Position numbers and translations under genes: made by a program
Shown here: piece by piece, positions 11,320-20,527 of the stretch
Layout: every line of letters begins with the position of its first letter
Numbering within the stretch: position 1 is the stretch's first letter
From: JANQOH01 sp965243325
GTDB taxonomy: Bacteria; Pseudomonadota; Alphaproteobacteria; UBA7887
Direction of reading: 5' to 3'
Length of the DNA: 64,000 nucleotides
Assembly: GCA_965243325.1 (NCBI GenBank)
Contig: CBDEUQ010000003.1
Span: 1,550,001-1,614,000, forward strand
The notes under the pieces: generated by a model
Told to the model about the DNA's origin: nothing
The model's database searches: none
Seen by the model: only the letters and a program-made list of their open reading frames with translations

Positions 11320-12071
11320 GACAGGGAGCCGGGGTCATGCCGACTCCCTGCTCTTGGTCGGCCCGTCGCTCCGGCAGGACGGAAATTCTGCGCCATGCGG
11401 CGCCTCACGGCGCTTGGAGAATGAGACCGTCCGTCCCGCCCCTGTTCTGCGGCCCGCGCGCGCATATCCGGGTCGCGAACTCGCGAGCGCGCGACTGTGC
11501 CGAACTCATCACCGACGACGCCTGGAAGCTCGCCGACCGGCTCGAACAGGCAACCGGCGAGCGGCCCGCGGCGCTCGATGCGACGGCGAAACAGGCCGCC
11601 CGGGAGACCGTGTTCGGGCGCGACGCGGATCGGGAAGAGGAGCGCGATCCGCTGCTGACGGGTACGGCGTTCGGTCCGCCCGACCGCCGTCCATGCCCGG
11701 GGCGCGGACGCCGCACCGGCCTGCCTCCCTGCCGCGCTCCCGGCGGACAGGTCCTGCCGCGGGGCGCGCCGACGCCGATGAACGGCGGCTCCCACCATCG
11801 GCTGTTCTTGCACGGACTGGAGTTGTGGCGGCAGTAGCCCTACGGCTCGGCCATGCGCATCATGCGGGACGGCACCGGCATGGCGCGGTTGGCAACGCCG
11901 GGCATTTCGGCCATGGACGTGAACCAATCCCGGACCCGCTGGGCCGCGATCGCGTCTACCGTCGCATGCACGCGGGGCTCAGGTTTCGACGACCGGCGAG
12001 TGTCGGTCCCGGCTGTAGCGCGCCCGCGCGTAGAACCCGCAACCGGGCGTCGATCGTATCTCCTGTCCAGC
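11320..12071. other. Gap between toxin-antitoxin remnants and TonB receptor; no gene recognised
   Basis: 752 bases. A plus-strand frame at 11337-11837 contains a hydrophilic stretch (CAELITDDAWKLADRLEQATGERPAALDA) that looks more protein-like than the surrounding frames, but I cannot place it in a family, and its flanks are low-complexity. I treat the segment as degenerate accessory DNA. Confidence 0.45.
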
Positions 12072-15071
12072 CTAATCGAACTCCCAGGCGAAGCGGACGT
12101 ACACGAACCGTCCGCCGGGGATGTCGTAGGTCGACGCGACGTAGCCGTTGAGCGTTGCGCTCTGGCTGGCCGGCGGATCGCGGTCGAACAGGTTGTTCAC
12201 GCCGAATCCGAGGCTCCCCCGGAGTCCGGGGAGGTGCCAGGTCGCGCGCACGTCGTTGTAGAGCGTGCCGCCGAGCCTGTTCTCGGAGAGCCTGTCGTTG
12301 TCGAAGTCGGGATGGGAGCACAAGCCGAGGTTCGTCAGGCTATCGGGGGAACCGTCCAGGAAGTTCGAGCACCGCTCCATCGTGCTGTCGATGTATCGGG
12401 ACCTCCAGGACAGGTCCCAGTTCCCGAGAAACCAGTCGACGGCGAGGGTGGACTTCCACCTGGGCTTGGCCCGGTCGTTCTCGGCTCTGCCGGCGAGCGA
12501 TCGCCTCTCGATCTCCCGGCCGTGCGAGTCCCTGAGCACCTCCGTAAACGTGCCCAGGTACGTATTGTGCCAGAGAATCCGGAAGCGGCCGAAAGACAGC
12601 TCCGGGCTCCGGAAGGCGAGGTTGAAGTCCAGACCGTTGGTTTCGATCGAGCCGGCGTTGAGCAGCATGTTCTCGAAGCGGGCGATGCCGCCCCGCTCGC
12701 CCCGGTCGACGAAATCGCAGAAGAGCTGCACGCCGGCTTCGTAGCAGCCGTCGAGGACGGTCTGGGCGTCGAACGCCGCGATGGTGCCGTCGATCCTGTG
12801 ATCGTAGTAGGTCAGCTCCAGGCTGAGATCGTCGATCCAGGCGAGACGTCTCGCCCAGCCTGGGCGATAGACGGCACCGAGCGTGAAGCTGTCGGAGGTC
12901 TCCGGTTGCAGCGCCGGGTTGCCGCCGGTGAGCGTGCCGACCTGGCCGAGACTCTGCCGGTAGCTGCCGTCGGCCGGGACACCGTCGGCGATGCAGTTCT
13001 CGACCGTCGCCGGCGTGGCACCGGAGTTCCGGAAGTCGGAGCACGGGTCCGCGAGCGCCGCATCGAAGCGTGTATGCCCGCCGAACAACTCGCCGATGTT
13101 GGGGGACCGGAAGCCCTCGGCGAAGGTGCCGCGCAGCAGCAGGTCGCCCGCAGGCCGCCAGCGCGCGCCGAGCCGCATCGTCGTCCCGGTGCCGAACGTG
13201 CTGTAGTCGAACGCCCGGGCGGCGGCCGACACGGCAAGGAGATCGGCACCGGAGCGGCCGGATGCCAACGGCACGTCGATCTCGGCATACAGGGCGTTGA
13301 CGTCGAAGCCGCCCGCGGTCGGCTGCGCGGGAAGGCCGGCGGTGTCTCCGGCGGCAACGACGGGGTCGGGCCGGAACGCGCCGTCCTGGGCGCGGTGCTC
13401 GGCGCCGGCCGCGAAGGCCAGGGGGCCGGCCGGAAGTTCGACGAGGTCCCCGGTGACGTTGGCGGTGATGTCCACCAGCCTCTGTTCGCTGGAATCCCGC
13501 TGCACGAAGCCGATCCAGTCGAGCATGTCCGGCGTGAGAGTGCCGCCGCCGTCGCCCTGCCCGCCGAGGAAGTTCAGAGGCACGCACGGAGAGGTACAGC
13601 CGTCCGCCGGCCCCAGAGCCTGGCGCATCTTGCGCGCATCGTGCGCGCCGGTCTTTCGCTGCCGGGCGTGGTTGCGAGCCCACACGCCGTTGAGATCCCA
13701 GAACATGGCGCGACCGCCGAGCTCGAACTCGCCCTGCAGACCCGCCACCACGTAGCGGGTGTCGACCTTCTGCTCGAAGAGGCGCGCGCCGCTTTCCAGC
13801 GGGCGACGGGTGAGGAACGCACCGCCGGGACCGACCGTGAAGCCGAACGGGTTGAAGGGATTGGCAACGTCGATGGCCGTCCGGTCCATGAGATTGCCGG
13901 TTCCGCCCAATTCCCCGATCCACAGCGGCTCGGGCGCCGCCCGGTTCCGCGACTTGCGGGTATTGTACAGGGCCCGGGCGTAGAGGCTGAGCATGTCCGT
14001 CAGCTCGTAGCGGGCCTGGCCGTAGAGGCCGACACGCTCGGAGGGGGTCAGCAGCAGATTCCATGGCGCGTAGTTGAAGCGGTCGGCGTTGGTCCACAGA
14101 TGGTAGTCGTCGCCGTCGCCGCAAGGGTCGGCCGGATCGTAGATGGGCGTGCCCGTCACGCCCTCGTCGAGCGCGCAGTTGATGAACTCGTCCGTGCGGG
14201 GATCGGTGAAGACGATCCTGCCCTGCGGCGTGAAGGTGCTGCCGTGCCGGCTATGGTCGGTGCCCGGCCTTGGAAAGCGCGATTGCCGGCGCTCCGCGGA
14301 GCCCAGCTCTTCCTGGTTCTCGTAGCTCACGCTCAGAGAGGCCGAGAGCCGCTCGCCCGTGCCTCCGAAGGACGCGGCGAGATCCCGTGCGGCTCCTCCG
14401 CCGGGGTAGCTGCCGGCGCTCCCGCTCGTCTCGACCCCGTCGATGTTCTTCCTGGTGATGATGTTGACGACGCCGGCGATGCCGTCGGAGCCGTAGATCG
14501 CGGAGGCCCCGTCGCCGAAGACTTCGATGCGATCGATGATCGAGAGGGGGATCGTATTGAGATCGGTGGCGCCGGGCACGCCGCTGCCCGACGTCCCGTT
14601 GACCCAGCGCAGGCCGTCCACGAGCACGAGCACCCGTTTCGCGCCCAGGTGCCGCAGGTCGACCTGCGAGGCCCCGGCGGAAATGCCGCCGCCGTCGGCC
14701 GGAAAGCCGAAGTTGCCGCTGCTGTTGAAGCGCGTCGTCAGCGGCGAGCCGGAGATCGGAAGCCGCTGCAAGACGTCGCCGACGGACGACACGCCTGCGC
14801 CTTCGAGTTGCTCCGAGGTCAGGGTGAGGACCGGAGAGACCCCCTGCAGGGGATCCTGACGGATGCGCGTCCCCGTGACGACGACAGGCGCCAGGCGGAT
14901 CCCCTCGTCCGCCGCGGGGACGGCGGGCACCGCCATCCATCCCGCGACGAGCGCGCAGAGCAGCAGGAGACCGGGCCGCCCCGTCGTTTCCCGGAGTCTC
15001 CCTCCGTACGGGAATCGGCCGTGCCCAAGAATCGTCGGCGGCCGGGGGGACTGCCATGTGCCGATACGCAT
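12072..15071 (-). CDS. TonB-dependent outer-membrane receptor
   Basis: 999 aa. A large outer-membrane beta-barrel with a plug, energised by TonB, for uptake of a scarce ligand such as a metallophore, cofactor or oligosaccharide. A hydrophobic segment (about residues 34-54, ending VPAVPAADEG) fits a signal peptide after a long n-region. The TonB box APVVVTGTRI is at 61-70, followed by a plug with VLVLVDGLRWVNG and IDRIEVFGDGASAIYGSDGIAGVVNIITRK. The C-terminal strands contain GFGVNNLFDRDPP. The ATG at 15071 has purine-rich GGGAGA upstream; a longer frame adds 70 improbable residues. The ligand is unknown; proximity to the RiPP genes makes its product a candidate. Confidence 0.9.
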   Translation of the reverse strand: MRIGTWQSPRPPTILGHGRFPYGGRLRETTGRPGLLLLCALVAGWMAVPAVPAADEGIRLAPVVVTGTRIRQDPLQGVSPVLTLTSEQLEGAGVSSVGDVLQRLPISGSPLTTRFNSSGNFGFPADGGGISAGASQVDLRHLGAKRVLVLVDGLRWVNGTSGSGVPGATDLNTIPLSIIDRIEVFGDGASAIYGSDGIAGVVNIITRKNIDGVETSGSAGSYPGGGAARDLAASFGGTGERLSASLSVSYENQEELGSAERRQSRFPRPGTDHSRHGSTFTPQGRIVFTDPRTDEFINCALDEGVTGTPIYDPADPCGDGDDYHLWTNADRFNYAPWNLLLTPSERVGLYGQARYELTDMLSLYARALYNTRKSRNRAAPEPLWIGELGGTGNLMDRTAIDVANPFNPFGFTVGPGGAFLTRRPLESGARLFEQKVDTRYVVAGLQGEFELGGRAMFWDLNGVWARNHARQRKTGAHDARKMRQALGPADGCTSPCVPLNFLGGQGDGGGTLTPDMLDWIGFVQRDSSEQRLVDITANVTGDLVELPAGPLAFAAGAEHRAQDGAFRPDPVVAAGDTAGLPAQPTAGGFDVNALYAEIDVPLASGRSGADLLAVSAAARAFDYSTFGTGTTMRLGARWRPAGDLLLRGTFAEGFRSPNIGELFGGHTRFDAALADPCSDFRNSGATPATVENCIADGVPADGSYRQSLGQVGTLTGGNPALQPETSDSFTLGAVYRPGWARRLAWIDDLSLELTYYDHRIDGTIAAFDAQTVLDGCYEAGVQLFCDFVDRGERGGIARFENMLLNAGSIETNGLDFNLAFRSPELSFGRFRILWHNTYLGTFTEVLRDSHGREIERRSLAGRAENDRAKPRWKSTLAVDWFLGNWDLSWRSRYIDSTMERCSNFLDGSPDSLTNLGLCSHPDFDNDRLSENRLGGTLYNDVRATWHLPGLRGSLGFGVNNLFDRDPPASQSATLNGYVASTYDIPGGRFVYVRFAWEFD

Positions 15072-15447
15072 TCTCCTGTCTCCCGAGTATTCTCCTGCGG
15101 TCGTGTCCCGCCTGGTGGTGCAAGAGCCCGGCGCCGATTGCGGTATCCAGCGGGTCGGGCCGGGACGCTCAGGCTGCGACCCCGGCCAACTCCGCCCGTT
15201 CGATCCGGCATCGCACCCGAATGACGGCGCCCCGCTCGTGCTACAGTCTCGACCCGATCGGAGACCTCCGCCGAATTCCAAGTATCGTTAGCGGGAAGCA
15301 TTTGGGGACGACCACGAGAGTAAACATGAAAAATAACGTAAAATCAATTGGTTCGTGTGACAGACCGACTTTCCCTGGCGCCACCGGTCCCCGCCGTCGG
15401 CGCCCGATGCGCCGCGCGGCCGGAAGCGCGGTGGAGACACGCGCATC
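15072..15447. other. Divergent gap between TonB receptor and anion transporter
   Basis: 376 bases separate two divergent genes. An unusually AT-rich stretch (about 15310-15358) for this genome lies near its centre and is the likeliest promoter area for the plus-strand transporter. I found no clear paired -35/-10 boxes, no dyad and no RNA motif. Confidence 0.4.
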
Positions 15448-16971
15448 GTGACCGGGCTGGCGGCGGCGAACGGCGGCGAGCCCGTATTCACGGCTCGGCG
15501 CCGGATCGGGCTGTGGCTCGGCGCGGCGGTGTTTCTTCTGATCGAGGCGCTGCCGGCGCCCGCCGGCCTTTCGACGGCGGGCTGGCATTGCGCCGCCGTG
15601 GCGCTGCTTATCGCGATCTGGTGGGTCAGCGAGGCGATTCCGCTTTCGGCGACGGCGCTGCTGCCGATCGGGCTGTTCCCGATCCTCGGCGTGCTGCCGC
15701 TCGGCGACACGGTCGCGCCCTACGCGCACCAGGTCGTCATGCTGCTGCTCGGCGGCTTCATCATCGCGCTGGCGATGCAGCGCTGGGGCCTGCACCGGCG
15801 CATCGCGCTGCTCATCGTCGCGCAAGTGGGCAGCCGCCCGGAAAACATCGTCGGCGGCTTCATGCTGGCGTGCGGGCTGGTGAGCATGTGGGTGTTCAAC
15901 ACGACCACCACGATCATGATGCTGCCCATCGGGCTGTCGGTGATCGACCTGCTGCAGCGCGAGGGGGGAGACCGGCCCGAATATCGCCAGGCAACCCGCA
16001 ATTTCGCGACGGCGTTGATGATCGGAGTCGCCTACGCGGCGACGATCGGCGGCAGCGGCACGCTGATCGGCACGGCGCCCAACGCCGTGCTCGCGGGTTT
16101 CATGAGCGAGGCCTACGACGTCGAGATCGGTTTCGCGCAGTGGATGACAGTGGGCGTGCCGATGGTGGCGCTCATGCTGCCGCTGGCCTGGCTGATCCTG
16201 ACGCGCGTCGCCTTCCCCATGCGAATGCCGCCGATCGCCGGCCACGACGCGCTGATCCGCGCGCAGCTTGCCGAGATGGGGCCGATGTCGAGAGGCGAGC
16301 GCGTCGTCTCCGCGGTCGTCGCGGTGGCCGCGTTCTTCTGGGTGTTCCGCCCGCTGGTGCGCGACCTCCTGCCCGGGCTCGCGCTCAACGACACGAGCAT
16401 CGCCATGGTTGCCGCCGTGGCGCTGTTCATCATCCCGGTGGAGCCGCGCAAGGGCGTGTTCGCGATGAGCGGCGAATGGGCGGCGAAGCTGCCGTGGGGC
16501 GTGGTCGTGCTGTTCGGCGGCGGGCTGTCGCTGGCGGCGGGCATCCGGCACTCGGGCCTCGCCGACTGGATCGGCGGCGCGACCGCGGGGTTCGCGGCTC
16601 TGCCGACGCTGGCGGTCATTCTCGCCGTCGTCACGCTGATCATCTTCCTCACCGAACTGACGAGCAACACGGCGACCACGTCAACCTTCCTGCCGATCGT
16701 CGCCGGCATCGCCGTGGGCATCGGCGAGAACCCGCTCCTGCTGGTCTTTCCGACGGTGCTCGCGGCGAACTGCGCGTTCATGATGCCGGTGGCGACGCCG
16801 CCGAACGCCGTGGTCTTCGCGAGCGGGCACATCACGGTCCCGCAACTGATCCGCGGCGGCATCTGGGTGAACCTGATCGGCATCGCGGTGGCGACGCTGG
16901 TCGCCTACACCGCGGTCGGCATCGCCTTCGACATCGAGCCCGGCGTCCTCCCGGACTGGGCGGCGGGCTGA
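15448..16971 (+). CDS. DASS-family (SLC13) anion:Na+ symporter
   Basis: 507 aa, about 11-12 membrane segments. It is predicted to import di- or tricarboxylates or related anions with sodium. Family marks: WWVSEAIPLSATALLPI near the start, the first clamshell motif STWVFNTTTT-like (MWVFNTTTTIMMLPIG), GGSGTLIGTAPNAVL, and the second copy ELTSNTATTSTFLPI followed by ATPPNAVVFASG. The start codon is GTG with GGAGA about 10 bases upstream. It is not obviously linked to the RiPP genes; substrate unknown. Confidence 0.9.
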   Translation: MTGLAAANGGEPVFTARRRIGLWLGAAVFLLIEALPAPAGLSTAGWHCAAVALLIAIWWVSEAIPLSATALLPIGLFPILGVLPLGDTVAPYAHQVVMLLLGGFIIALAMQRWGLHRRIALLIVAQVGSRPENIVGGFMLACGLVSMWVFNTTTTIMMLPIGLSVIDLLQREGGDRPEYRQATRNFATALMIGVAYAATIGGSGTLIGTAPNAVLAGFMSEAYDVEIGFAQWMTVGVPMVALMLPLAWLILTRVAFPMRMPPIAGHDALIRAQLAEMGPMSRGERVVSAVVAVAAFFWVFRPLVRDLLPGLALNDTSIAMVAAVALFIIPVEPRKGVFAMSGEWAAKLPWGVVVLFGGGLSLAAGIRHSGLADWIGGATAGFAALPTLAVILAVVTLIIFLTELTSNTATTSTFLPIVAGIAVGIGENPLLLVFPTVLAANCAFMMPVATPPNAVVFASGHITVPQLIRGGIWVNLIGIAVATLVAYTAVGIAFDIEPGVLPDWAAG

Positions 16972-17112
16972 ACGCCGAGGCCCGCCGACCCCGATCCGCG
17001 CTGCGCCCGGTCTATCGCCGGCCCTGTGTCGATCGGGACGGATTGCGCAATCCGGTCGATCTCCGGCTTGGCGGCGGCGGCAAGTTCCAGCGCAAGACGC
17101 CGCGCAGGGGGC

Positions 17113-17382
17113 CTCAGCCAGAAAGACCGCGGTGCCGCCCACGCCACAGCCAGCGTCGAGCACATGCCGGCCCGGGTCGAGGTGGCACCCCTGCACCAGA
17201 GTGCGGTCGGCACCGTCCAGGCCTGCCGCGTCCGTCTCGGTATCCGGCCACCAAAGGCCACGGTGAATCGACAGTCGCCCCGAACCCTTCACCGACATGA
17301 GCTCCGTCAGTCCCGCATAGAGATCGGAAACCAACTTCTCCTCTACCGTTCCTTCGGACCAATCCCCTTCGCCATGGCTCAT
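17113..17382 (-). pseudogene. Truncated copy of the neighbouring methyltransferase
   Basis: Starting at an ATG (17382), the frame reads VSDLYAGLTELMSVKG, then LSIHRGLWWPDTETDAAGLDGADRTLVQG and HVLDAGCGVGGTAVFLAEA, closely matching residues about 18-90 of the intact methyltransferase that runs the opposite way from 17637. Similarity stops abruptly after VFLAEA near 17113, before the rest of the SAM-binding fold. The frame then runs antisense into the DASS gene. It cannot be an active enzyme. The two copies form a diverged inverted duplication. Confidence 0.8.
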
Positions 17383-17636
17383 TCGCTCCCTGCTCGACGG
17401 ATCTCCTCGAGGCATCGCAGTATCGCGCAAGGCGCAGCAACCATTGCCATGCCCGGCCAACCATATTCGAGGGTGCCCGAACGGCCGCGAGTCCCGGAGC
17501 GGCGCCACACGCCTCATGCCGCTTCGTGTCGTTGTTGCCAAGCGGGTTTCGTGATTGGATTCGACAGGCTCGCGACAGTCGCCCGGTTCGGCGGAGCTTG
17601 TCGACGTATCGCCGGAACTCGATGAGGAGACGACGA

Positions 17637-18515
17637 GTGGAGCCCGGTCGAACGACTTCATCCGATGGAATGGAAACGGCGAGGTCGGTATCCGATCTCT
17701 ACGCGGGTTTGACCGAAGTCCTGCCGATGAAGAAGCCGGAGCATCCGTCGATTCACCGGGGCCTTTGGGGACCGGATACAAGGACCGACGCGGAAGGCCT
17801 GGACCGGGCCAACCGCACCCTCGTGCAGGGATGCCGCCTCGGGCCAGGTCAGCACGTGCTCGACGCCGGTTGCGGCGTGGGCGGCACGGCGGTCTTCGTG
17901 GCAGAGACTTACGGCGCGAGAGCTACCGGCGTGACGAATTGCGAGCCACAAGTGGCGGTGGCGACACGATTCGCGCAGGAGCGCGGTATCGCGCATCTGG
18001 TGGAGTTCCAGTATGGGGACTTCATGGAACTGCCCTTCCCCGACGCCACTTTCGATACCGTCCTGAACCACGAGTCCTTTTGTTATGCCCCCGACAAGCT
18101 CGCCTACCTCCAGGGCGTTTACCGGGTTCTCAAACCCGGAGGGCGTTGGCAGTCCCTCGACGGGGAGCTGGCGAACGAGAACGGGTCACCGCCGGAACGG
18201 CACGCTGCGCTGCTCGCCGCCGTGGAGCGAAACTGGCGCTTGCCGGCCATCCAGATGTGGCGCGATGTGCTCGCAATGGTCGAGGAAGCGGGCTTTACGG
18301 GAATCGAGGCACAGGATCTTACCGGCGAAGCGCTGCCGTCCACAAATCGGATCCGACAGAGCTACCTGTTGTTTTCCTTCCTGAATCCGCAGATCCGCGA
18401 AATCAATCCCGCATTCCAGGAATTCATGGATGCATCGGTCTGCTTCGCCCAGGGATTGTCGGAAGGCCTGTTCGCGTACCGATTTATCTCAGCAACGCGG
18501 CCGATCGGACAATAG
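17637..18515 (+). CDS. SAM-dependent class I methyltransferase
   Basis: 292 aa. Motif I is VLDAGCGVGGTAVFVAE; later landmarks are FQYGDFMELPFPDATFDTVLNHESFCYA and VYRVLKPGGRW, typical of small-molecule O/C/N-methyltransferases of the UbiE/sterol-methyltransferase superfamily. I chose the GTG at 17637 because AGGAGA lies 7 bases upstream and the length before VSDLYAG then equals that of the truncated paralogue. It lies in the P450-RiPP neighbourhood, so it may tailor the product. Substrate cannot be told from sequence. Confidence 0.82.
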   Translation: MEPGRTTSSDGMETARSVSDLYAGLTEVLPMKKPEHPSIHRGLWGPDTRTDAEGLDRANRTLVQGCRLGPGQHVLDAGCGVGGTAVFVAETYGARATGVTNCEPQVAVATRFAQERGIAHLVEFQYGDFMELPFPDATFDTVLNHESFCYAPDKLAYLQGVYRVLKPGGRWQSLDGELANENGSPPERHAALLAAVERNWRLPAIQMWRDVLAMVEEAGFTGIEAQDLTGEALPSTNRIRQSYLLFSFLNPQIREINPAFQEFMDASVCFAQGLSEGLFAYRFISATRPIGQ

Positions 18516-18620
18516 CCGGCCCGGCGGCACTTGGGATGTAGGTGTCCAGCCTCAACGGGTTGCACTCAACCATACGCTCCGGGCTGACCTTCATCGAACT
18601 CAGCATGCGAACGGAGGCAG

Positions 18621-19886
18621 TCAATCCCACTCGACGGCGAGGTGCTTCAACCCCCTGAAGGTGAATGTCCTGAAGATGTCCGGCGGGCCGTTGCCCGCCA
18701 GCCGCATGTGGGGCAGACGGCGGGTCAGCTCTTCCAGGATGATTTTCATCTCGAGCCGGGCTAGCGGTGCGCCGAGGCAGAAGTGCGCACCGTGCCCGAA
18801 CGATAGATGATCGCGGGCGTTGTGGCGGTCGATGTCCAGGGTGTCGCCGTCAGGAAACACGGTCTCGTCGCGGTTGCCGGAGGCGAGCAGCAGCAGGATT
18901 CTTGCGCCGGCTGGAATCCGCCGGCCGCCCATCTCGGCGTCTCGGGTCGCGAGCCGCGGGAACGCGAGGAGGGGCGTGCCGAGGCGCAGGATCTCCTCGA
19001 CCGCGTTGGGAATGAGTCCGGGGTCGGCGCAGAGCCGCTGCCAGGACGCTCCCTCCGTCAGCATGGCATGGATGCCGTTGGCGAGCGACTGGCTCTGGTT
19101 GTCCGCCCCCGCGGTCTGCAGCAGGAACGCGATGTTGTGGAGATAGTTGACCGTGAACAGCGAGGGATCGGCGCGGCGCATCCGGACCGCATCTCCGATA
19201 TAGTTGTCGCCGGGACTCTCCATCGCGGCTTCGACCAACCTGCCGCTGAAGGACCAGAGCCGCACGATCATCTCCACCAGGGAGTTCTGCGCGGCCTCAG
19301 TCGGGGCTCCCCAGGTCTCGACGCGCCGCATCCCGCCAGGCCAGTCGGCCAGATCGAACTCGTCGTCGTCGCCGCCGAGAAGATGGAACGTCATTCTGCT
19401 TGCGGCCGGCTGCAGGAGCTGGGCAAGGAGGTCCGCGCGCCCGTCATCGGCGAAGCGGTCGATTTCCCGGGAAACGATCGCACGGATTCTTGGCTCGAGT
19501 CGCTCGATCCGGCGGGCGGCAAGGCCCTTGCCGAAGATGCGCCGGTGGCGGCGGTGATCCGCGGGCTCTTCGTCCGCCAGCGTGGGCTCCAGCCTTGCGC
19601 CGGACGATTGGTAGATTTTCCTCGCCTCATGACAGAGCGGCGCCACGGGCTGGCGGACGTTGGCCGAGGAGAAGGTTACCGGGTCCCGGAATATGGAGCG
19701 GATGTCTCGGAAGCGGGCAATGGCCCACCAGTCGACCTCGGGAACGTGCAGGACGGGCGCTTCGGCCCTCGCCCAAGCGAAGAACCGGTAAGGATCAGCA
19801 AAGTAGCCGGCGACCGGCGAGCCGTGCGAAGGCTCGGCATGGGCGGCGATCAACTCCTCGAACCGTGTCGCGCCTTGTTCCGGCAT
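18621..19886 (-). CDS. Cytochrome P450
   Basis: 421 aa, bacterial soluble type. The heme-binding loop FGHGAHFCLGAPLARLE places the axial cysteine at residue 370; the ExxR of helix K is E298-R301 (EEILR). Helix I reads AGADNQSQ at 259-266: the acid is present, but the usual oxygen-activating threonine is replaced by Asn263, as in some P450s that bind their substrate unusually. The ATG at 19886 has GGAG 5 bases upstream; a GTG two codons earlier is possible. It is divergent from the RiPP precursor gene across 249 bases and is a candidate tailoring enzyme for its tyrosines. It needs redox partners not found nearby. Confidence 0.92.
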   Translation of the reverse strand: MPEQGATRFEELIAAHAEPSHGSPVAGYFADPYRFFAWARAEAPVLHVPEVDWWAIARFRDIRSIFRDPVTFSSANVRQPVAPLCHEARKIYQSSGARLEPTLADEEPADHRRHRRIFGKGLAARRIERLEPRIRAIVSREIDRFADDGRADLLAQLLQPAASRMTFHLLGGDDDEFDLADWPGGMRRVETWGAPTEAAQNSLVEMIVRLWSFSGRLVEAAMESPGDNYIGDAVRMRRADPSLFTVNYLHNIAFLLQTAGADNQSQSLANGIHAMLTEGASWQRLCADPGLIPNAVEEILRLGTPLLAFPRLATRDAEMGGRRIPAGARILLLLASGNRDETVFPDGDTLDIDRHNARDHLSFGHGAHFCLGAPLARLEMKIILEELTRRLPHMRLAGNGPPDIFRTFTFRGLKHLAVEWD

Positions 19887-20074
19887 CCGCACTCCGTCTC
19901 AGCGCTCACGGCGCAAGGGTCTCACCGGAAACAGTAGTGCGCGGCCGAAAGGACGGGCAAGCGGATCCGCGACAACCGGGCACTCGCCGGCGAAGATCGC
20001 GTCCGGACCGGCGCGGTGCGGAATGCCGTGTGCCTGCGCCATCGGGCGGGCCATGATTTCGGCTGTTCAATCCT

Positions 20075-20089
20075 ATGCCCATATGGCAT
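20075..20089. promoter_or_regulatory. Dyad in the P450/precursor divergent promoter region
   Basis: ATGCC-CATAT-GGCAT is a perfect 5-bp-arm inverted repeat with a 5-base centre, 46 bases upstream of the precursor ATG, within the divergent gap 19887-20135. It could be an operator or simply chance; the gap otherwise holds nothing I can name. Confidence 0.25.
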
Positions 20090-20135
20090 GCTGACGGTCT
20101 CGTTTTTCGCTCTGTTCCGGGCAAGGAGAACGCCG

Positions 20136-20408
20136 ATGGCGAGATCGATCGATACCACTCGCGGAGCCATGACCGCATCGGAACTCCGGGACCGGTTGAT
20201 CGCACAGGCGGGAGAAGACGACGAGTTCCGCGCGCGACTGCTGGCGGATCCGAAGGCGACCCTTCGCGAAGACTACGGCCTCGACCTGCCGGAGAGCCTG
20301 AACCTCTACGTTCACGAAGACGACCTGACAACGGCCCACCTAGTGCTGCCGCGTTCCAAGAAGCTGACCGAGGCCGAGCTGCAGGCCGCATCCGGCGCGT
20401 ATTACTGA
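20136..20408 (+). CDS. NHLP-type (nitrile hydratase-like leader) RiPP precursor with minimal Tyr-Tyr core
   Basis: 90 aa. The leader has the nitrile-hydratase-alpha-like pattern: TASELRDRLIAQAGEDDEFRARLLADP, then LPESLNLYVHEDDLTTAHLVLP, then LTEAELQAASGAYY and stop. NHLP leaders normally end LSDAELEAVAGG followed by a core of tens of residues. Aligning the leucines at -7 and -12 puts Gly-Ala at -2/-1, leaving only Tyr-Tyr as core. AAGGAG lies 7 bases before the ATG at 20136; upstream in-frame starts lack this. HlyD, C39-ABC and NHLM-ABC genes follow. It is not a nitrile hydratase: the metal-binding Cys cluster is missing. The leader call is strong; the core size is inferred. Confidence 0.88.
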   Translation: MARSIDTTRGAMTASELRDRLIAQAGEDDEFRARLLADPKATLREDYGLDLPESLNLYVHEDDLTTAHLVLPRSKKLTEAELQAASGAYY

Positions 20409-20527
20409 TCGCGTCAAGGGCGCCGGCGCAATCCGCGCTGCCGGGGTGGAAGGCGCCCGAGCGGGACACCGCGAGGTTGGCGAGTGACGACGCGTTCGCA
20501 GCGCAGACCAAGGGCAACCTGGCCCGC

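Noticed and set aside
11337..11837. Plus-strand ORF in the accessory gap with one protein-like stretch
   Set aside because: Only about 30 residues look natural; flanks are low-complexity and no family is recognised.
20136..20408. Nitrile hydratase alpha subunit or fragment
   Set aside because: The similarity is only to the leader-like region. The metal-binding Cys-x-x-Cys-Ser-Cys segment is absent, the stop is clean, and NHLM export genes follow.
20409..20527. Extension of the precursor core by a frameshift or readthrough after the TGA
   Set aside because: Readthrough in the same frame gives an Arg-rich string with an early stop, and the +1 frame simply enters the copy A reading frame. No Gly/Cys/Thr-rich core-like sequence appears.
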